Below, one piece after another: positions 7,486-17,054 of a stretch of DNA of 64,000 nt. This DNA comes from Clostridiales bacterium (lineage in GTDB: Bacteria; Bacillota; Clostridia; Oscillospirales; Oscillospiraceae): NCBI GenBank assembly GCA_004556965.1, contig SFFE01000002.1, forward strand, positions 186,001 through 250,000. The letters are read 5' to 3'. Each line of letters begins with the position of its first letter. The first letter of the stretch is position 1. The notes under the pieces are model-generated. The model had not been told where the DNA came from and ran no database searches. It saw nothing but the letters and a program-made list of their open reading frames with translations. The translations under genes and the position numbers were made by a program.

Positions 7486-10400
7486 GCGAAAAAGTACCGT
7501 TTCTGGAGATGTTCCCCGGCTGCGAGCCGCTGCGCGATACGTGCGGCGGGCTGGACAAGGCCGAGGTGCTCGATGTGCTGATTTTGCGCGAGAGCATGAC
7601 GATGACGGTGCATGCGTGGTTTTCGCGCATCCCGGCGCCGGCGGAGCGCTCCAATCTGGAGCAGCATCTGGCTGCGCAGTTCCGGCTGCAGGGCGTGACC
7701 ATCCGGGCGGAGTATCCCGCGCCGGAGCAGAAAAAGGAAGAAAAGAAAGCAAACGAAAAAGTTCTCATGGGCAAGGCGATTGCAAAAAAGAGCAAGGTGA
7801 CGCCCATTCGCGAGCTGACGCTGGAATCCGGCAGCGTCGTGGTCGAGGGCGAGGTGTTCGCGGTGCAGAGCCGCGAGATCGCAAAGCGCGGCAGCGCCGT
7901 GCTCTCGTTCGACATGACCGACACCACCAGCTCCGTGCGCGTGTCGAGCTTTCTGCGCGGGGAGGATGATCAGAGCATCATCAATCAAATTCACCCCGGC
8001 ATGTGGCTGAAGGTGCAGGGCAGCGTCAACTACAGCAAGTATGACGAGGATCTGGTCGTCGAGCCGCGCAGCATCGTGCAGGGCAAAAAGACCATCCGCC
8101 AGGACAACGCCGCGCAAAAGCGCGTGGAGCTGCACTTACATACGCGCTACTCGGCGCTCGATGCGCTGTCCGATCCCGCCGCGCTCGTGGAGCGCGCCGC
8201 CTACTGGGGGCACCCGGCCATCGCGGTCACGGACCACGGCATCGCGCAGGCCTTCCCGGACATGTGGAAGGCCGCAAAGAAATACGGCGTGAAGATCATC
8301 TACGGTGAGGAGGGCTACCTCGTTAACGACGTGGACGGGCATCTGGCCGTCCACGGGCAGAGCGCGCTGCCGCTCGACGCGGAGTTCGTCGCGTTCGATA
8401 TTGAGACGACCGGCCTGCATCTGGACACGAACCGCATGACGGAGATCGGCGCCGTCATCTTCTCCGGCGGGGAGATCAAATCCGTGTTCAACACGTTCGT
8501 CGATCCGCATATGCCCATCCCCGCGGAGATCACGCGACTGACCGGCATCACGGACGCGGACGTCGCCGACGCACCGGACGAGGGGGAAGCCATGCGCATG
8601 TTCCTCGACTTTGCGGGCGACCGGCCGATCATTGCGCACAACGCCGATTTCGACACCGGCTTTATGTCCGCCGCGTGCACGCGCTGCGGGATTCCGTTTG
8701 AGCCGGTGTATCTGGACACGCTCGTGCTCGCGCAGTATCTGCTGCCCGACCTCAAGCGCCACAAGCTGGACATGGTGTCCAACCGCCTGAGTCTGCCGGA
8801 CTTCAACCACCACCGCGCCTCGGACGACGCGATGGTCGTCGCGCGCATCATGGGAAAGTTTTTGCCCATGCTCGCCGAGCGCGGCGCAAAGACGATCGGT
8901 GATTTCAACGACCTCGTGCGCGGCGGTCTGAAGGAAAAGCGGCACACGCGCCATGTGTCCATTCTCGTAAAGAACAAAACGGGACTGAAAAATCTCTACG
9001 AGATCATCTCCCAGTCCTATCTGAAATACTTTAAGCGAAACCCGACCATTCCCAAGAGCGTGCTCGCAAAATACCGCGAGGGGCTGCTGATCGGCTCGGC
9101 CTGCGAGGCGGGCGAGGTGTTCGACGCCGTGCTGCGCGGTAAGAGCGACAGCGAGCTGCGGCGCATTGCGTCGTTCTACGACTACCTGGAGATTATGCCG
9201 CTGTGCAACAACCGCTTCCTGCTCGACAACGGCACGGTCAGCAGCGAGGAGACGCTGCGGAACTTCAACCGCCGCATCGTGCGGCTTGGCGAGGAGATGG
9301 GCAAGCCCGTCGTCGCCACCGGCGACGTGCACTTCCTCGACCCGGAGCAGGAGGTGTTCCGCCACGTGCTGCTTGCGTCGAAGAAGTTTGCCGACGCGGA
9401 CAAGGCCATGCCGCTGTACTACCGCACGACGGAGGAGATGCTGGAGGAATTCGCCTACCTCGGCGAAGAAAAGGCGCTGGAGGTCGTCGTGACGAATCCG
9501 GTCGCCATTGCCGACAGCGTTGAGACGTTCGAGCTGCTGCCGAAGGAGCTCTATCCGCCGAAGATCGAAAACTCCGCCGAGGAGCTGAAGAGCCTCGTCT
9601 ACGGCAAGATGCACGCGATCTACGGCGAGACCCCACCCAAGATCATCACCGACCGCGTGGAGACGGAGCTGCACGATATTCTCTCGCGCGGGTACGACGT
9701 CATTTACATGAGCGCGCAGAAGCTCGTGGCCAACTCGCTCGAGCACGGCTACCTCGTCGGCAGCCGGGGCAGCGTCGGCTCGTCCATCGTGGCGTATTTC
9801 TCCGGCATCACGGAGGTGAACTCCCTGCCGTCGCACTACGTCTGCCCCAAGTGCCGGTATACGGACTTCGACTCCGGTGCGGGCTACGGCTGCGGCGCGG
9901 ACATGCCGGACAAGACCTGTCCGCACTGCGGCGCGGAGCTGCGCAAGGACGGGTTCGACATCCCGTTTGAAACGTTCCTGGGCTTCGGTGGCGACAAGGT
10001 GCCGGATATTGACCTGAACTTTTCCGGGGAATATCAGGCGCGCGCGCATAAGTACACCGAGGAGCTGTTCGGCTCCGACCACGTGTTCCGCGCCGGTACG
10101 ATCGGCACACTGGCGGAGAAGACCGCTTACGGCTACGTGCTGAAATACCTGGAAGAGCGCGACATGAAGCTGCCGAAGGCGGAGATGAACCGGCTTGCGC
10201 TCGGCTGCGTCGGCGTCAAGCGCACGACCGGGCAGCATCCCGGCGGTCTCGTCGTCATCCCGCAGGACAAGGACGTGACGGACTTCTGCCCCGTGCAGCA
10301 CCCGGCAGACGACCCGAACAGCGATATCATCACCACCCACTTTGAATACCACTGCATGGAGGCCAATCTCCTCAAGCTCGACGAGCTGGGACACGATGAC

Positions 10401-11447
10401 CCGACGATGATCCGGATGCTGGAGGACATGACCGGCGTGAACGCGCGGGAGATCCGGCTCGACGATCCGGAGACGATGGGCATCTTCAAATCCGCAAAGC
10501 CCCTCGGGCTGACGGACGACGACCCCATCATCGGCAAGACCGGCACGCTCGGCATCCCGGAGTTCGGCACCGGCTTTACCCGCCAGATGCTCGTGGACAC
10601 GCAGCCGGAGACGTTCGACGTTCTGGTGCGGCTGTCCGGCTTTTCCCACGGCACGGACGTGTGGCTCGGCAACGCGAAGGACCTCATCATGTCCGGCACC
10701 GCCACCGTCAACCAGACCGTCGGATGCCGCGACGATATCATGCTTTACCTCATCAGCCGCGGCATGGATGCAAAGCTGTCGTTCAAGATCATGGAGGCCG
10801 TGCGCAAGGGCAAGGTCAAAAAGGGCGGCTTTCAGGACGGCTGGGTGGAGACCATGAAGCAGCACGGCGTGCCGGACTGGTATATCGACTCCCTCGGCAA
10901 GATCGCCTACCTGTTCCCGAAGGCGCACGCGGTGGCCTACGTCATGATGGCGTTTCGCATCGCGTGGTTCAAGGTGCACGAGCCGCTCGCGTTCTACAGC
11001 GCGTATTTCTACCGCCGCAGCCAGAAGGACGCCTTCGACGCGGACATGATGACCCGCGGACTGGACTATACGCGCCGCAAAATCAATGAGCTGCGCAACA
11101 AGCCCGGCGCGACCGCGAAGGAGGAGGATCTGCTCGTGACGCTCGAAGCGGTGTATGAATTCTACCTGCGCGGGTTCGAGTTTGCGCCGATGAGCCTGTA
11201 CGACAGCGATGCGACGAAGTTTCTCATCCGCGACGGGATGCTTCTGCCGCCGTTCGTGGCGATCTCCGGCCTCGGCGAGAGCGCGGCAAAGGATCTTGTC
11301 GCCTGCCGGAAGGGAGGACGGCAGTTCATCTCCGTGGAGGAGCTGTCCGCGGCCTGCCCGAAGGTCAGCCAGACGCATCTGGAGCAGCTTCGCGCCATGG
11401 GCGCGCTGGGCGAGATGCCCGAAAGCAGCCAGATGAGCCTGTTTTGA
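7482..11447 (+). CDS. polC: DNA polymerase III PolC-type alpha subunit
   Basis: Gram-positive replicative polymerase with built-in proofreading. 1321 residues. Order: short N-terminal region and OB fold (to about residue 200), PHP domain beginning HLHTRYS near residue 218 and interrupted by the 3'-5' exonuclease (FDIETTG near 305, IAHNADFD), the rest of PHP, a zinc-binding segment (CPKC and CPHCG around 788-815), then the palm and fingers. It is roughly 100 residues shorter than Bacillus PolC, mainly at the N-terminus, which is common in Clostridia. The frame is open upstream, but the ATGA overlap with ispG and GAGAGGAAA before it set the start. Confidence 0.97.
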   Translation: MSEKVPFLEMFPGCEPLRDTCGGLDKAEVLDVLILRESMTMTVHAWFSRIPAPAERSNLEQHLAAQFRLQGVTIRAEYPAPEQKKEEKKANEKVLMGKAIAKKSKVTPIRELTLESGSVVVEGEVFAVQSREIAKRGSAVLSFDMTDTTSSVRVSSFLRGEDDQSIINQIHPGMWLKVQGSVNYSKYDEDLVVEPRSIVQGKKTIRQDNAAQKRVELHLHTRYSALDALSDPAALVERAAYWGHPAIAVTDHGIAQAFPDMWKAAKKYGVKIIYGEEGYLVNDVDGHLAVHGQSALPLDAEFVAFDIETTGLHLDTNRMTEIGAVIFSGGEIKSVFNTFVDPHMPIPAEITRLTGITDADVADAPDEGEAMRMFLDFAGDRPIIAHNADFDTGFMSAACTRCGIPFEPVYLDTLVLAQYLLPDLKRHKLDMVSNRLSLPDFNHHRASDDAMVVARIMGKFLPMLAERGAKTIGDFNDLVRGGLKEKRHTRHVSILVKNKTGLKNLYEIISQSYLKYFKRNPTIPKSVLAKYREGLLIGSACEAGEVFDAVLRGKSDSELRRIASFYDYLEIMPLCNNRFLLDNGTVSSEETLRNFNRRIVRLGEEMGKPVVATGDVHFLDPEQEVFRHVLLASKKFADADKAMPLYYRTTEEMLEEFAYLGEEKALEVVVTNPVAIADSVETFELLPKELYPPKIENSAEELKSLVYGKMHAIYGETPPKIITDRVETELHDILSRGYDVIYMSAQKLVANSLEHGYLVGSRGSVGSSIVAYFSGITEVNSLPSHYVCPKCRYTDFDSGAGYGCGADMPDKTCPHCGAELRKDGFDIPFETFLGFGGDKVPDIDLNFSGEYQARAHKYTEELFGSDHVFRAGTIGTLAEKTAYGYVLKYLEERDMKLPKAEMNRLALGCVGVKRTTGQHPGGLVVIPQDKDVTDFCPVQHPADDPNSDIITTHFEYHCMEANLLKLDELGHDDPTMIRMLEDMTGVNAREIRLDDPETMGIFKSAKPLGLTDDDPIIGKTGTLGIPEFGTGFTRQMLVDTQPETFDVLVRLSGFSHGTDVWLGNAKDLIMSGTATVNQTVGCRDDIMLYLISRGMDAKLSFKIMEAVRKGKVKKGGFQDGWVETMKQHGVPDWYIDSLGKIAYLFPKAHAVAYVMMAFRIAWFKVHEPLAFYSAYFYRRSQKDAFDADMMTRGLDYTRRKINELRNKPGATAKEEDLLVTLEAVYEFYLRGFEFAPMSLYDSDATKFLIRDGMLLPPFVAISGLGESAAKDLVACRKGGRQFISVEELSAACPKVSQTHLEQLRAMGALGEMPESSQMSLF

Positions 11448-11477
11448 AAATTTTTGCGGTTGAGCCATTTTTAATAT

Positions 11478-11506
11478 TTGCATGATACGATCTTTCTTGG
11501 TATCAT
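11478..11506 (+). promoter_or_regulatory. Candidate promoter for the SLH surface protein
   Basis: TTGCAT (11478-11483) and TATCAT (11501-11506) are 17 bases apart. ATGATAC (11482-11488) and GTATCAT (11500-11506) form an inverted repeat across the spacer, so a regulator could bind here. Confidence 0.5.
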
Positions 11507-11544
11507 ATATTATGTCCCCCAAAATCTGAAAGGGAGGTTTTGGA

Positions 11545-14379
11545 ATGAAACGTTACCTTGCATTTCTCCTGGCGCTGGTGATGCTGGTTTCCGCCTTCGG
11601 CGGCGCGAACGTGTTCGCGGCGGACGGAGCCAACGCGGACGAGCAGCTCGTGGTGTGCAGCAAATCCGGCTCGCAACGCACGCTGCATGTCGGTGACACG
11701 GTCACCTACTCGTATGCTCTGCGTCTGGGCGCGGTGTACGATCTGGACCGCGTGCTGGCGGACGTGCTCTACGACAGCGAGTGTCTGGAGCTGACGAGCT
11801 GGGAGTTTCCCAATTTCAGCGGCGCGGTCACCACGTCGTCGAAGCCGGGCGATTTCCACTTCGAAAAGGGCGTCATCACGAATGGCGATCAGTTCCATAA
11901 CAGCATTTTGACGGTGGTCACCTGTACGTTCACCGTCAAGCGCGGCGGCACGACCTACATCCGCACCGTTCCGGAGCATCTGGAGGCGGAGGGCGGCAGC
12001 AACAACGACGTGGAATTGGTCGTTGGCTACCTTCCCACGACCAGCGGCTCGGCGAAGTATTCGAGCTACGACTATCTGGGCGACGATAAGCCGAACGCTT
12101 CCACCACCAAGCTCAATCCCTCGTCGGACGTGGTCTGGTTCTACATAACGGACAGCACGACGGGCGAGCCTGTCCCCGCCGGACTGACGTTCCGGCTCTC
12201 CGGCGCGACCGACTCCGGCGAGACGTTTGAACGCACCGCTACCACGGATTCGTATGGCTATCTCTGCTTCGGCACGGTGCCGTTCGGCAGCTACTACGTC
12301 CAGTGCATCAGTGATACGGCGGCGGGCGAGACCTATTTTGTGGAGGACAGCGCAGTCACGGTCCTAAACGTGGCCAACGGCAAGCTGGTGATCGACAACG
12401 CCATGCAGGCGCACACGGTAGCGGCGGATTCCCTGCTCACGCTCGAAGTCACCATCAAGTGGAGCGGCGAGGAGATCTCCGCGGGCGAGACCTACACCAA
12501 GGAGCGCCCGAAGAGCCTGTACCTGGAGCTGCATTCCGGCAGCACGGCCTATGCCCAGCGCTATGTCAGCAGCGACACCAAGAGCGTTACGTTTGACCGT
12601 CTGCCCCAGTCCGACGAGGCGGACAGCCCCATCTCCTATGAGCTGGCTGTCCCGGCAGTTGAGCATTACAACGCCGTCGTTACGCGGACGGAGAGCGGCT
12701 TCGCCGTGGAATTTATCTACAAAAACGACCACGCGTGGAAGACCACGCGCAAGGACCCGACCTGCACGGAAAGCGGCTACATTGAATCCACATGCACCGA
12801 TTGCGGCGCGACGAATTATACCACGCTGCCCGCACTCGGCCACGACTATGCGATTTCCGGCACGCCGGCAAGCTGCACGGAGCACGGCTATCAGGTCGCG
12901 GTCTGCAAACGCTGCGGCGTGCGGTATGTGGAGCAGACGGAGCCGCTGGGGCACAACTGGAGCGAGTGGACGATCACCAAGGACGCGACCGCCACCGAGG
13001 ACGGTGAGCGCGTGCGCACCTGCCTGCGCTGCGGCGAGACGGAAACACAATTGATGCCCGGCCCAAACCACGAGCATACCTACGTTGTGACCAAGATCCC
13101 GGCGACCTGCACCGAGCCGGGCTATGTCGATGTGCGCTGCGCCTGCGGCGATGGGGACCGCTATGAGGACAAGAGCGCCCCTGCCCTTGGCCATGACTAT
13201 ACCGGCGACAGCTCGATCATCAACATCCAGTCGCCGACCTGCACCGAGGACGGCATCCAGCAATACACCTGCACCCGCTGCGGCGAGATCCACGACGAGA
13301 TCCTCCCGAAGCTGGGGCATAACTGGGAGCTGATCGCAGGGTCGGAGATCCCGGCGACCTGCGAGAAGACCGGCAGCAAGGAATACAAGTGCGGCAACTG
13401 CGGGGACACGAAGACTGTGACCGAGCCGTCGCTTGGACATGCCTGGGGCGAGTGGATCGTGGACACGCCCGCCACAACGACGGCGGAGGGCTCGAAACAC
13501 CGGGTCTGCACGCGCTGCGGCAAAGAGCAGACCGAAACCATCCCCAAGCTTGACCATACGCATGAATACAGTATCCCCGTCGTGACGGAGCCGACCTGCA
13601 CGGAGCAGGGTTATACGACCTATCAGTGTTCCTGCGGCGCGGGCGTCGTGGACGAGGACAGCTATCAGCCGGCGCTCGGCCACAACTGGGAGGAAGTCTT
13701 CCGCCAGCCCGCGACCGAGCGGTCACAGGGTGTGGTGCAGTACCAGTGCACGCGCTGCGGGCTGTACCGTTACGAGACGCTGCCAAAGCTGCCTTCCAGC
13801 TGGAGCAACCCGTTCTGGGATGTGAGCAAGGAAGATTGGTTCTATGACGCAGTGCGCTATGTGGCGCAAAACGGCTTCATGACCGGCAGATCGCAGACGC
13901 GCTTTGCGCCGAATGACTCCATGAGCCGCGCCATGCTCGTCACGGTGCTGTACCGCATGGAGGGCGAGCCGAAGTTTGACGGCATGTTCAACCCCTTCGA
14001 GGATGTGCCGGAAGGCACATGGTATTCCGACGCGGTCGCCTGGGCGGCAACGCTCCAGATCGTGAACGGCATGTCGGAGACGGAGTTTGCGCCGGAGGAG
14101 GATGTGACGCGCGAGCAGATGGTCACGATCTTCTATCGGTATGCGCAGTTCAAGGGCTATGACACATCGGCCTCTGCGCCGCTGTCCTTCCCGGACGCGG
14201 GCGAAGCCATGGGCTATGCGCTTCCGGCGCTGTCGTGGGCCGTGGCCACCGGCCTGATTTCGGGCGTGGGCACGAGCGAGGGGAGCATGCTCCAGCCGCA
14301 GGGCACCGCGACCCGCGCACAGGCGGCGACCATCATCATGCGCTTTGACCAGTGGAGGCTTTCCGCTTCCGGCGGCTGA
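11545..14379 (+). CDS. SLH-domain surface protein with nine Cys-rich repeats
   Basis: Exported, wall-attached protein of 944 residues. A signal peptide (about residues 1-26, ending NVFAADG) follows GGGAGG. Residues about 33-165 look cohesin-like (DTVTYSYALRL, FTVKRGG), and 192-285 look like a CnaB/prealbumin fold (GLTFRLSGAT, GYLCFGTVPFGSYYV). From about residue 396 to 750 there are nine tandem units of 36-42 residues, each following a pattern like CTExGY-x-CxxCG-x-LGH; some Cys positions are replaced. Three SLH domains close the protein (about 757-941; WFYDAVRYVAQNGFMTG, WYSDAVAWAA, MGYALPALSWAV) and should bind pyruvylated wall polymers. Ligand and role are unknown. Confidence 0.85.
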   Translation: MKRYLAFLLALVMLVSAFGGANVFAADGANADEQLVVCSKSGSQRTLHVGDTVTYSYALRLGAVYDLDRVLADVLYDSECLELTSWEFPNFSGAVTTSSKPGDFHFEKGVITNGDQFHNSILTVVTCTFTVKRGGTTYIRTVPEHLEAEGGSNNDVELVVGYLPTTSGSAKYSSYDYLGDDKPNASTTKLNPSSDVVWFYITDSTTGEPVPAGLTFRLSGATDSGETFERTATTDSYGYLCFGTVPFGSYYVQCISDTAAGETYFVEDSAVTVLNVANGKLVIDNAMQAHTVAADSLLTLEVTIKWSGEEISAGETYTKERPKSLYLELHSGSTAYAQRYVSSDTKSVTFDRLPQSDEADSPISYELAVPAVEHYNAVVTRTESGFAVEFIYKNDHAWKTTRKDPTCTESGYIESTCTDCGATNYTTLPALGHDYAISGTPASCTEHGYQVAVCKRCGVRYVEQTEPLGHNWSEWTITKDATATEDGERVRTCLRCGETETQLMPGPNHEHTYVVTKIPATCTEPGYVDVRCACGDGDRYEDKSAPALGHDYTGDSSIINIQSPTCTEDGIQQYTCTRCGEIHDEILPKLGHNWELIAGSEIPATCEKTGSKEYKCGNCGDTKTVTEPSLGHAWGEWIVDTPATTTAEGSKHRVCTRCGKEQTETIPKLDHTHEYSIPVVTEPTCTEQGYTTYQCSCGAGVVDEDSYQPALGHNWEEVFRQPATERSQGVVQYQCTRCGLYRYETLPKLPSSWSNPFWDVSKEDWFYDAVRYVAQNGFMTGRSQTRFAPNDSMSRAMLVTVLYRMEGEPKFDGMFNPFEDVPEGTWYSDAVAWAATLQIVNGMSETEFAPEEDVTREQMVTIFYRYAQFKGYDTSASAPLSFPDAGEAMGYALPALSWAVATGLISGVGTSEGSMLQPQGTATRAQAATIIMRFDQWRLSASGG

Positions 14380-14390
14380 TTTGCGCCCAA

Positions 14391-14429
14391 ACAGACAGCC
14401 CCAGCGGAGATACCGCCGGGGCTGTCTGT
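14391..14429 (+). terminator. Terminator hairpin after SLH protein
   Basis: Bases 14391-14402 pair with 14418-14429; an inner GCGG/CCGC stem extends the hairpin. Located 12 bases after the stop. Confidence 0.75.
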
Positions 14430-14568
14430 CTGCATGAGGGGGCTGCATGCCGAACGCCGTTTCTCAGATTGCGGTTGCATCCGATTGAAAAATACGATAT
14501 AATTTAAAAAACTGAACTATTTTTCTGACGGGCACAGGCCCAAAATTCTAAGAAATCAGGTGAATTGT

Positions 14569-15831
14569 ATGACTTCCAGAACCGAATGCTTTGATACCCA
14601 GCACAAACCGGAGCTTCCGAAACCCTATTTGCTTCCGATTGAATGGATCGGCACGTTTTTCATGCTGATGCCCGTCGGCGGCCACGTGGAAAAGATCAAC
14701 TGCGAGGGACTGGAGCCGCCGTATCTCGTGCTGCAGAACCACGCTTCGTTCGTCGATTTTCCGATGGCGGCGCGCGCCATGTTCCCGAACAGCTCCGGCT
14801 GGGTCATCTCGATCGAGGAGTTCATTGGCCGCGAGTGGCTCATCCGCGGCATAGGCGGCATCTATAAGCGTAAGTTCACCGCGGATCTCACGGTCGTGAA
14901 GCATATCCTCACCATGCTCACCAAAATGAAATACAGCGTCACCATGTTCCCGGAAGCGCGCTATTCGCTTGCCGGCGTCAACGAGCAGCTCGACGGCGCG
15001 CTCGGCAAGCTGGCGAAAAAGGCCAAGTGCCCGGTCGTGGTGCATATTCAGCACGGCAATTTCCTTCGCTCGCCGCAATGGTGCAAAAGACCGTACCGCA
15101 AGGTTCCGGTCAGCAGCGAGTTCCGCCAGATCGTCACGCGCGAGGAAGTGCAGACGCTCTCCGCGGCGGAGATCCAGCGCCGCATCGAGGATGCGTTCCA
15201 CTATGACGACTACCAGTGGCAGTATGACAACCGGATCGAGATCACCAGCCCCTACCGAGCGCACAACATCCACCGCATCCTGTACCAGTGCCCGCACTGC
15301 GGTACGGAGTTTCAGATGAACAGCGACCATACGCAGCTCTGGTGCGAGCATTGCGGCACCCGCTGGGAGATGGATACCCTCGGCCGTCTGCACTGCCTGA
15401 ATGGAGAGGATCGCTTCGCACATGTGCCGGACTGGTACCGCTGGGAGCGGGAAAACGTGCGCAGGGAGGTCCGGGAGGGGCGCTACGCGTTCGAAGACAC
15501 GGTACGGCTGGAGCATATGGTCTCGGCGCGCGCCGGGTTTGAGGTGCTTGGCAGCGTAACACTGACGCACAATGCGGACGGCTTCCGGATGGAGGGGACG
15601 CTTGAGAGCGGCGAGCCGTTTTCATTCCACCGCAGCACGGCGTCCATGATGTCCTGCCACATCGAATATGATTTCAAGGGGCGGGGCGACGCCATTGATC
15701 TGGCCACCCTGCACGATACCTATTTCGTGTTTCCGCAGACGGCGCACAATGTGCTGACCAAGCTGCATTTTGCAACCGAGGAGCTGCACAAGGCGCAGCA
15801 GGAGCAGCAGACACATAAAATACACAGCTAG
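14569..15831 (+). CDS. 1-acylglycerol-3-phosphate-type acyltransferase with C-terminal zinc ribbon
   Basis: Probable membrane-associated PlsC-family acyltransferase of 420 residues. The catalytic HX4D motif is His58 to Asp63 in QNHASFVDFP; block 3 is FPEARYS near 127. After the acyltransferase domain comes a CPHC/CEHC zinc ribbon (about residues 242-265) and a beta-rich C-terminal domain of unknown role. The zinc ribbon is unusual for housekeeping PlsC, so the acceptor may not be lysophosphatidate. ATG 14569 follows AGGTG at 14558-14562. The downstream kinase gene starts 38 bases after its stop. Confidence 0.8.
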   Translation: MTSRTECFDTQHKPELPKPYLLPIEWIGTFFMLMPVGGHVEKINCEGLEPPYLVLQNHASFVDFPMAARAMFPNSSGWVISIEEFIGREWLIRGIGGIYKRKFTADLTVVKHILTMLTKMKYSVTMFPEARYSLAGVNEQLDGALGKLAKKAKCPVVVHIQHGNFLRSPQWCKRPYRKVPVSSEFRQIVTREEVQTLSAAEIQRRIEDAFHYDDYQWQYDNRIEITSPYRAHNIHRILYQCPHCGTEFQMNSDHTQLWCEHCGTRWEMDTLGRLHCLNGEDRFAHVPDWYRWERENVRREVREGRYAFEDTVRLEHMVSARAGFEVLGSVTLTHNADGFRMEGTLESGEPFSFHRSTASMMSCHIEYDFKGRGDAIDLATLHDTYFVFPQTAHNVLTKLHFATEELHKAQQEQQTHKIHS

Positions 15832-15869
15832 CATTTCGCATGATTCAGAAAGGGGACGGAGGGAACGCA

Positions 15870-16475
15870 ATGTCGAATTATGTGATTACCATTGGGAGAG
15901 AACACGGCAGCGGCGGCCGGTATTTGGGAGAGGAACTGGCCAGGGCGCTGCACATCAAATGCTATGATTCCGAGCTGATCGCCGAGACGGCGGCGCACAG
16001 CGGCTTTGCGGAGAGCTTTGTGCAGACGCATGAGGAGCATCGCCCCGGCAGCTTTCTGTACTCGCTCGTGACCGGAACGGCTCCGGTTGCGGATGAGCAG
16101 CCGTTTTCGGTGCAGATCTTTCAGGCGCAGTCCGAGGTGATCCGGATGCTCGCCGAGCGCGAGTCGTGCATCATCATCGGCCGCTGCGCGGACTATGTTC
16201 TGCGCGAGCGGAAAAACGTGGTGAATGTCTTTGTCCACGCGCCGATGGACGCGCGCGTGCGGCGCGTGTGCGGGCGCGACGGGCTGGAGCCGGCGGCCGC
16301 GGAAAAGAAGATCCGCCAGACGGATAAGGACCGGATCGCGTATTACAACTTCTTCACCAGCCAGAAGTGGGGCGAGGCGAAGAACTACGACCTGACCGTC
16401 AATACGGCTGACGTCGGGGTTCCCGGCGTGGTGACGCTTGTGCAGGATTATCTCAGACTGCGCGGCCTGATCTGA
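15870..16475 (+). CDS. Cytidylate kinase-like family protein
   Basis: 201-residue P-loop protein of the cytidylate-kinase-like family, distinct from housekeeping Cmk. The N-terminus YVITIGREHGSGGRYLG holds the nucleotide-binding loop; IIIGRCADYVLRER and VRRVCGRDGL are typical; and DKDRIAYYNFFTSQKWG fits the lid region. The substrate is not established for this family. The ATG at 15870 has GGAGG upstream; an earlier in-frame ATG at 15840 lacks such a site. It probably shares transcription with the acyltransferase. Confidence 0.8.
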   Translation: MSNYVITIGREHGSGGRYLGEELARALHIKCYDSELIAETAAHSGFAESFVQTHEEHRPGSFLYSLVTGTAPVADEQPFSVQIFQAQSEVIRMLAERESCIIIGRCADYVLRERKNVVNVFVHAPMDARVRRVCGRDGLEPAAAEKKIRQTDKDRIAYYNFFTSQKWGEAKNYDLTVNTADVGVPGVVTLVQDYLRLRGLI

Positions 16476-16481
16476 ACGAAA

Positions 16482-16517
16482 AACCGGCGCACGCTCAATC
16501 GTGAGCGTGCGCCGGTT
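16482..16517. terminator. Bidirectional terminator hairpin between convergent genes
   Basis: Bases 16482-16497 pair with 16502-16517 (16 bp, 4-base loop). It overlaps the 3' end of the minus-strand GIY-YIG gene, whose stop codon lies inside the stem. Confidence 0.75.
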
Positions 16518-16857
16518 CTGCGTCCGGGAGATATTGCTCCAGCGACGCGCCGGGCAGATGCTCCGCCTCCGTATCGGGGAAGCGCTCTGCGAGCGTCTCC
16601 GGCGCTTGGAGCAGCGCCGTTTTCTCTTCGCGCGTCAGCCGCTTGATGCGCGCTTCCAGACGGAGCGCCGCGCTGCGGTCCGGCGTGCGCCAGAGCGCCT
16701 CCAGCGCGGTTACCGGGTGGCTTCGCGTGTATTTCGCGCCGCCGGAAAGCTGCATGCAGTGCTGCCGCAGCCTGCGCGCGACATTCGGCGTCGAGCCTGT
16801 GTAGAGCGAGCCGTCCGAGCACCGGAGCATATAGACATAATATGGGGCGTCCGCCAC
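16495..16857 (-). CDS. GIY-YIG nuclease-fold protein
   Basis: Small UvrC-N-like protein of the YhbQ/YazA group, about 120 residues. It begins with YYVYMLRCSDGSLYTGST (the GIY and YIG elements) and continues ARRLRQH, GAKYTRSHPV and RLEARIKRLTREEK, the characteristic family core. The C-terminus is longer than usual (LEQYLPDAEPAHAHD). Start chosen at GTG 16857 because a GGGAGGG ribosome site lies 6-7 bases upstream; a GTG at 16899 is in frame but lacks one. Members are candidate DNA nucleases; the cellular role is unclear. Confidence 0.82.
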   Translation of the reverse strand: MADAPYYVYMLRCSDGSLYTGSTPNVARRLRQHCMQLSGGAKYTRSHPVTALEALWRTPDRSAALRLEARIKRLTREEKTALLQAPETLAERFPDTEAEHLPGASLEQYLPDAEPAHAHD

Positions 16858-16974
16858 GCAAATCCCTCCCCGTTTTTTGAACTGGCTCCAATTTACCACA
16901 GAGTGGACAAGTTTTCAAACGCGAACGGCCGCCCGTCTGTCAAAGCTTCACAAAATGCCCCGAAAATTTTCACT

Positions 16975-17046
16975 CGAAATGAATAAACGAAATGAATATT
17001 CACCGCCAAGTGAATAAATAAGAGAAAATTGCGAATAAAAATTCGA
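16975..17046 (+). promoter_or_regulatory. Array of ARG-box-like sites upstream of amino-acid transporter
   Basis: Four TGAATA/GAATA-type motifs lie in about 70 bases. They are ATGAATAAAC (about 16979), ATGAATATTCAC (about 16992), GTGAATAAAT (about 17010) and GAATAAAAATTC (17033-17044). The last is a dyad very close to the ArgR/AhrC operator core known from Bacillus. They end 10 bases before the -35 box. ArgR control is an inference from motif similarity. Confidence 0.5.
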
Positions 17047-17054
17047 AAAAACGC

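Noticed and set aside
8136..11522. 1128-codon open frame on the minus strand across polC
   Set aside because: It is the mirror of GC-rich codons in a clear PolC gene, has Arg/His/Val-rich composition and no family motif.
12730..13800. Tandem repeats as CRISPR or minisatellite
   Set aside because: The repetition is at protein level inside the SLH protein; DNA units are divergent and of unequal length with no spacers.
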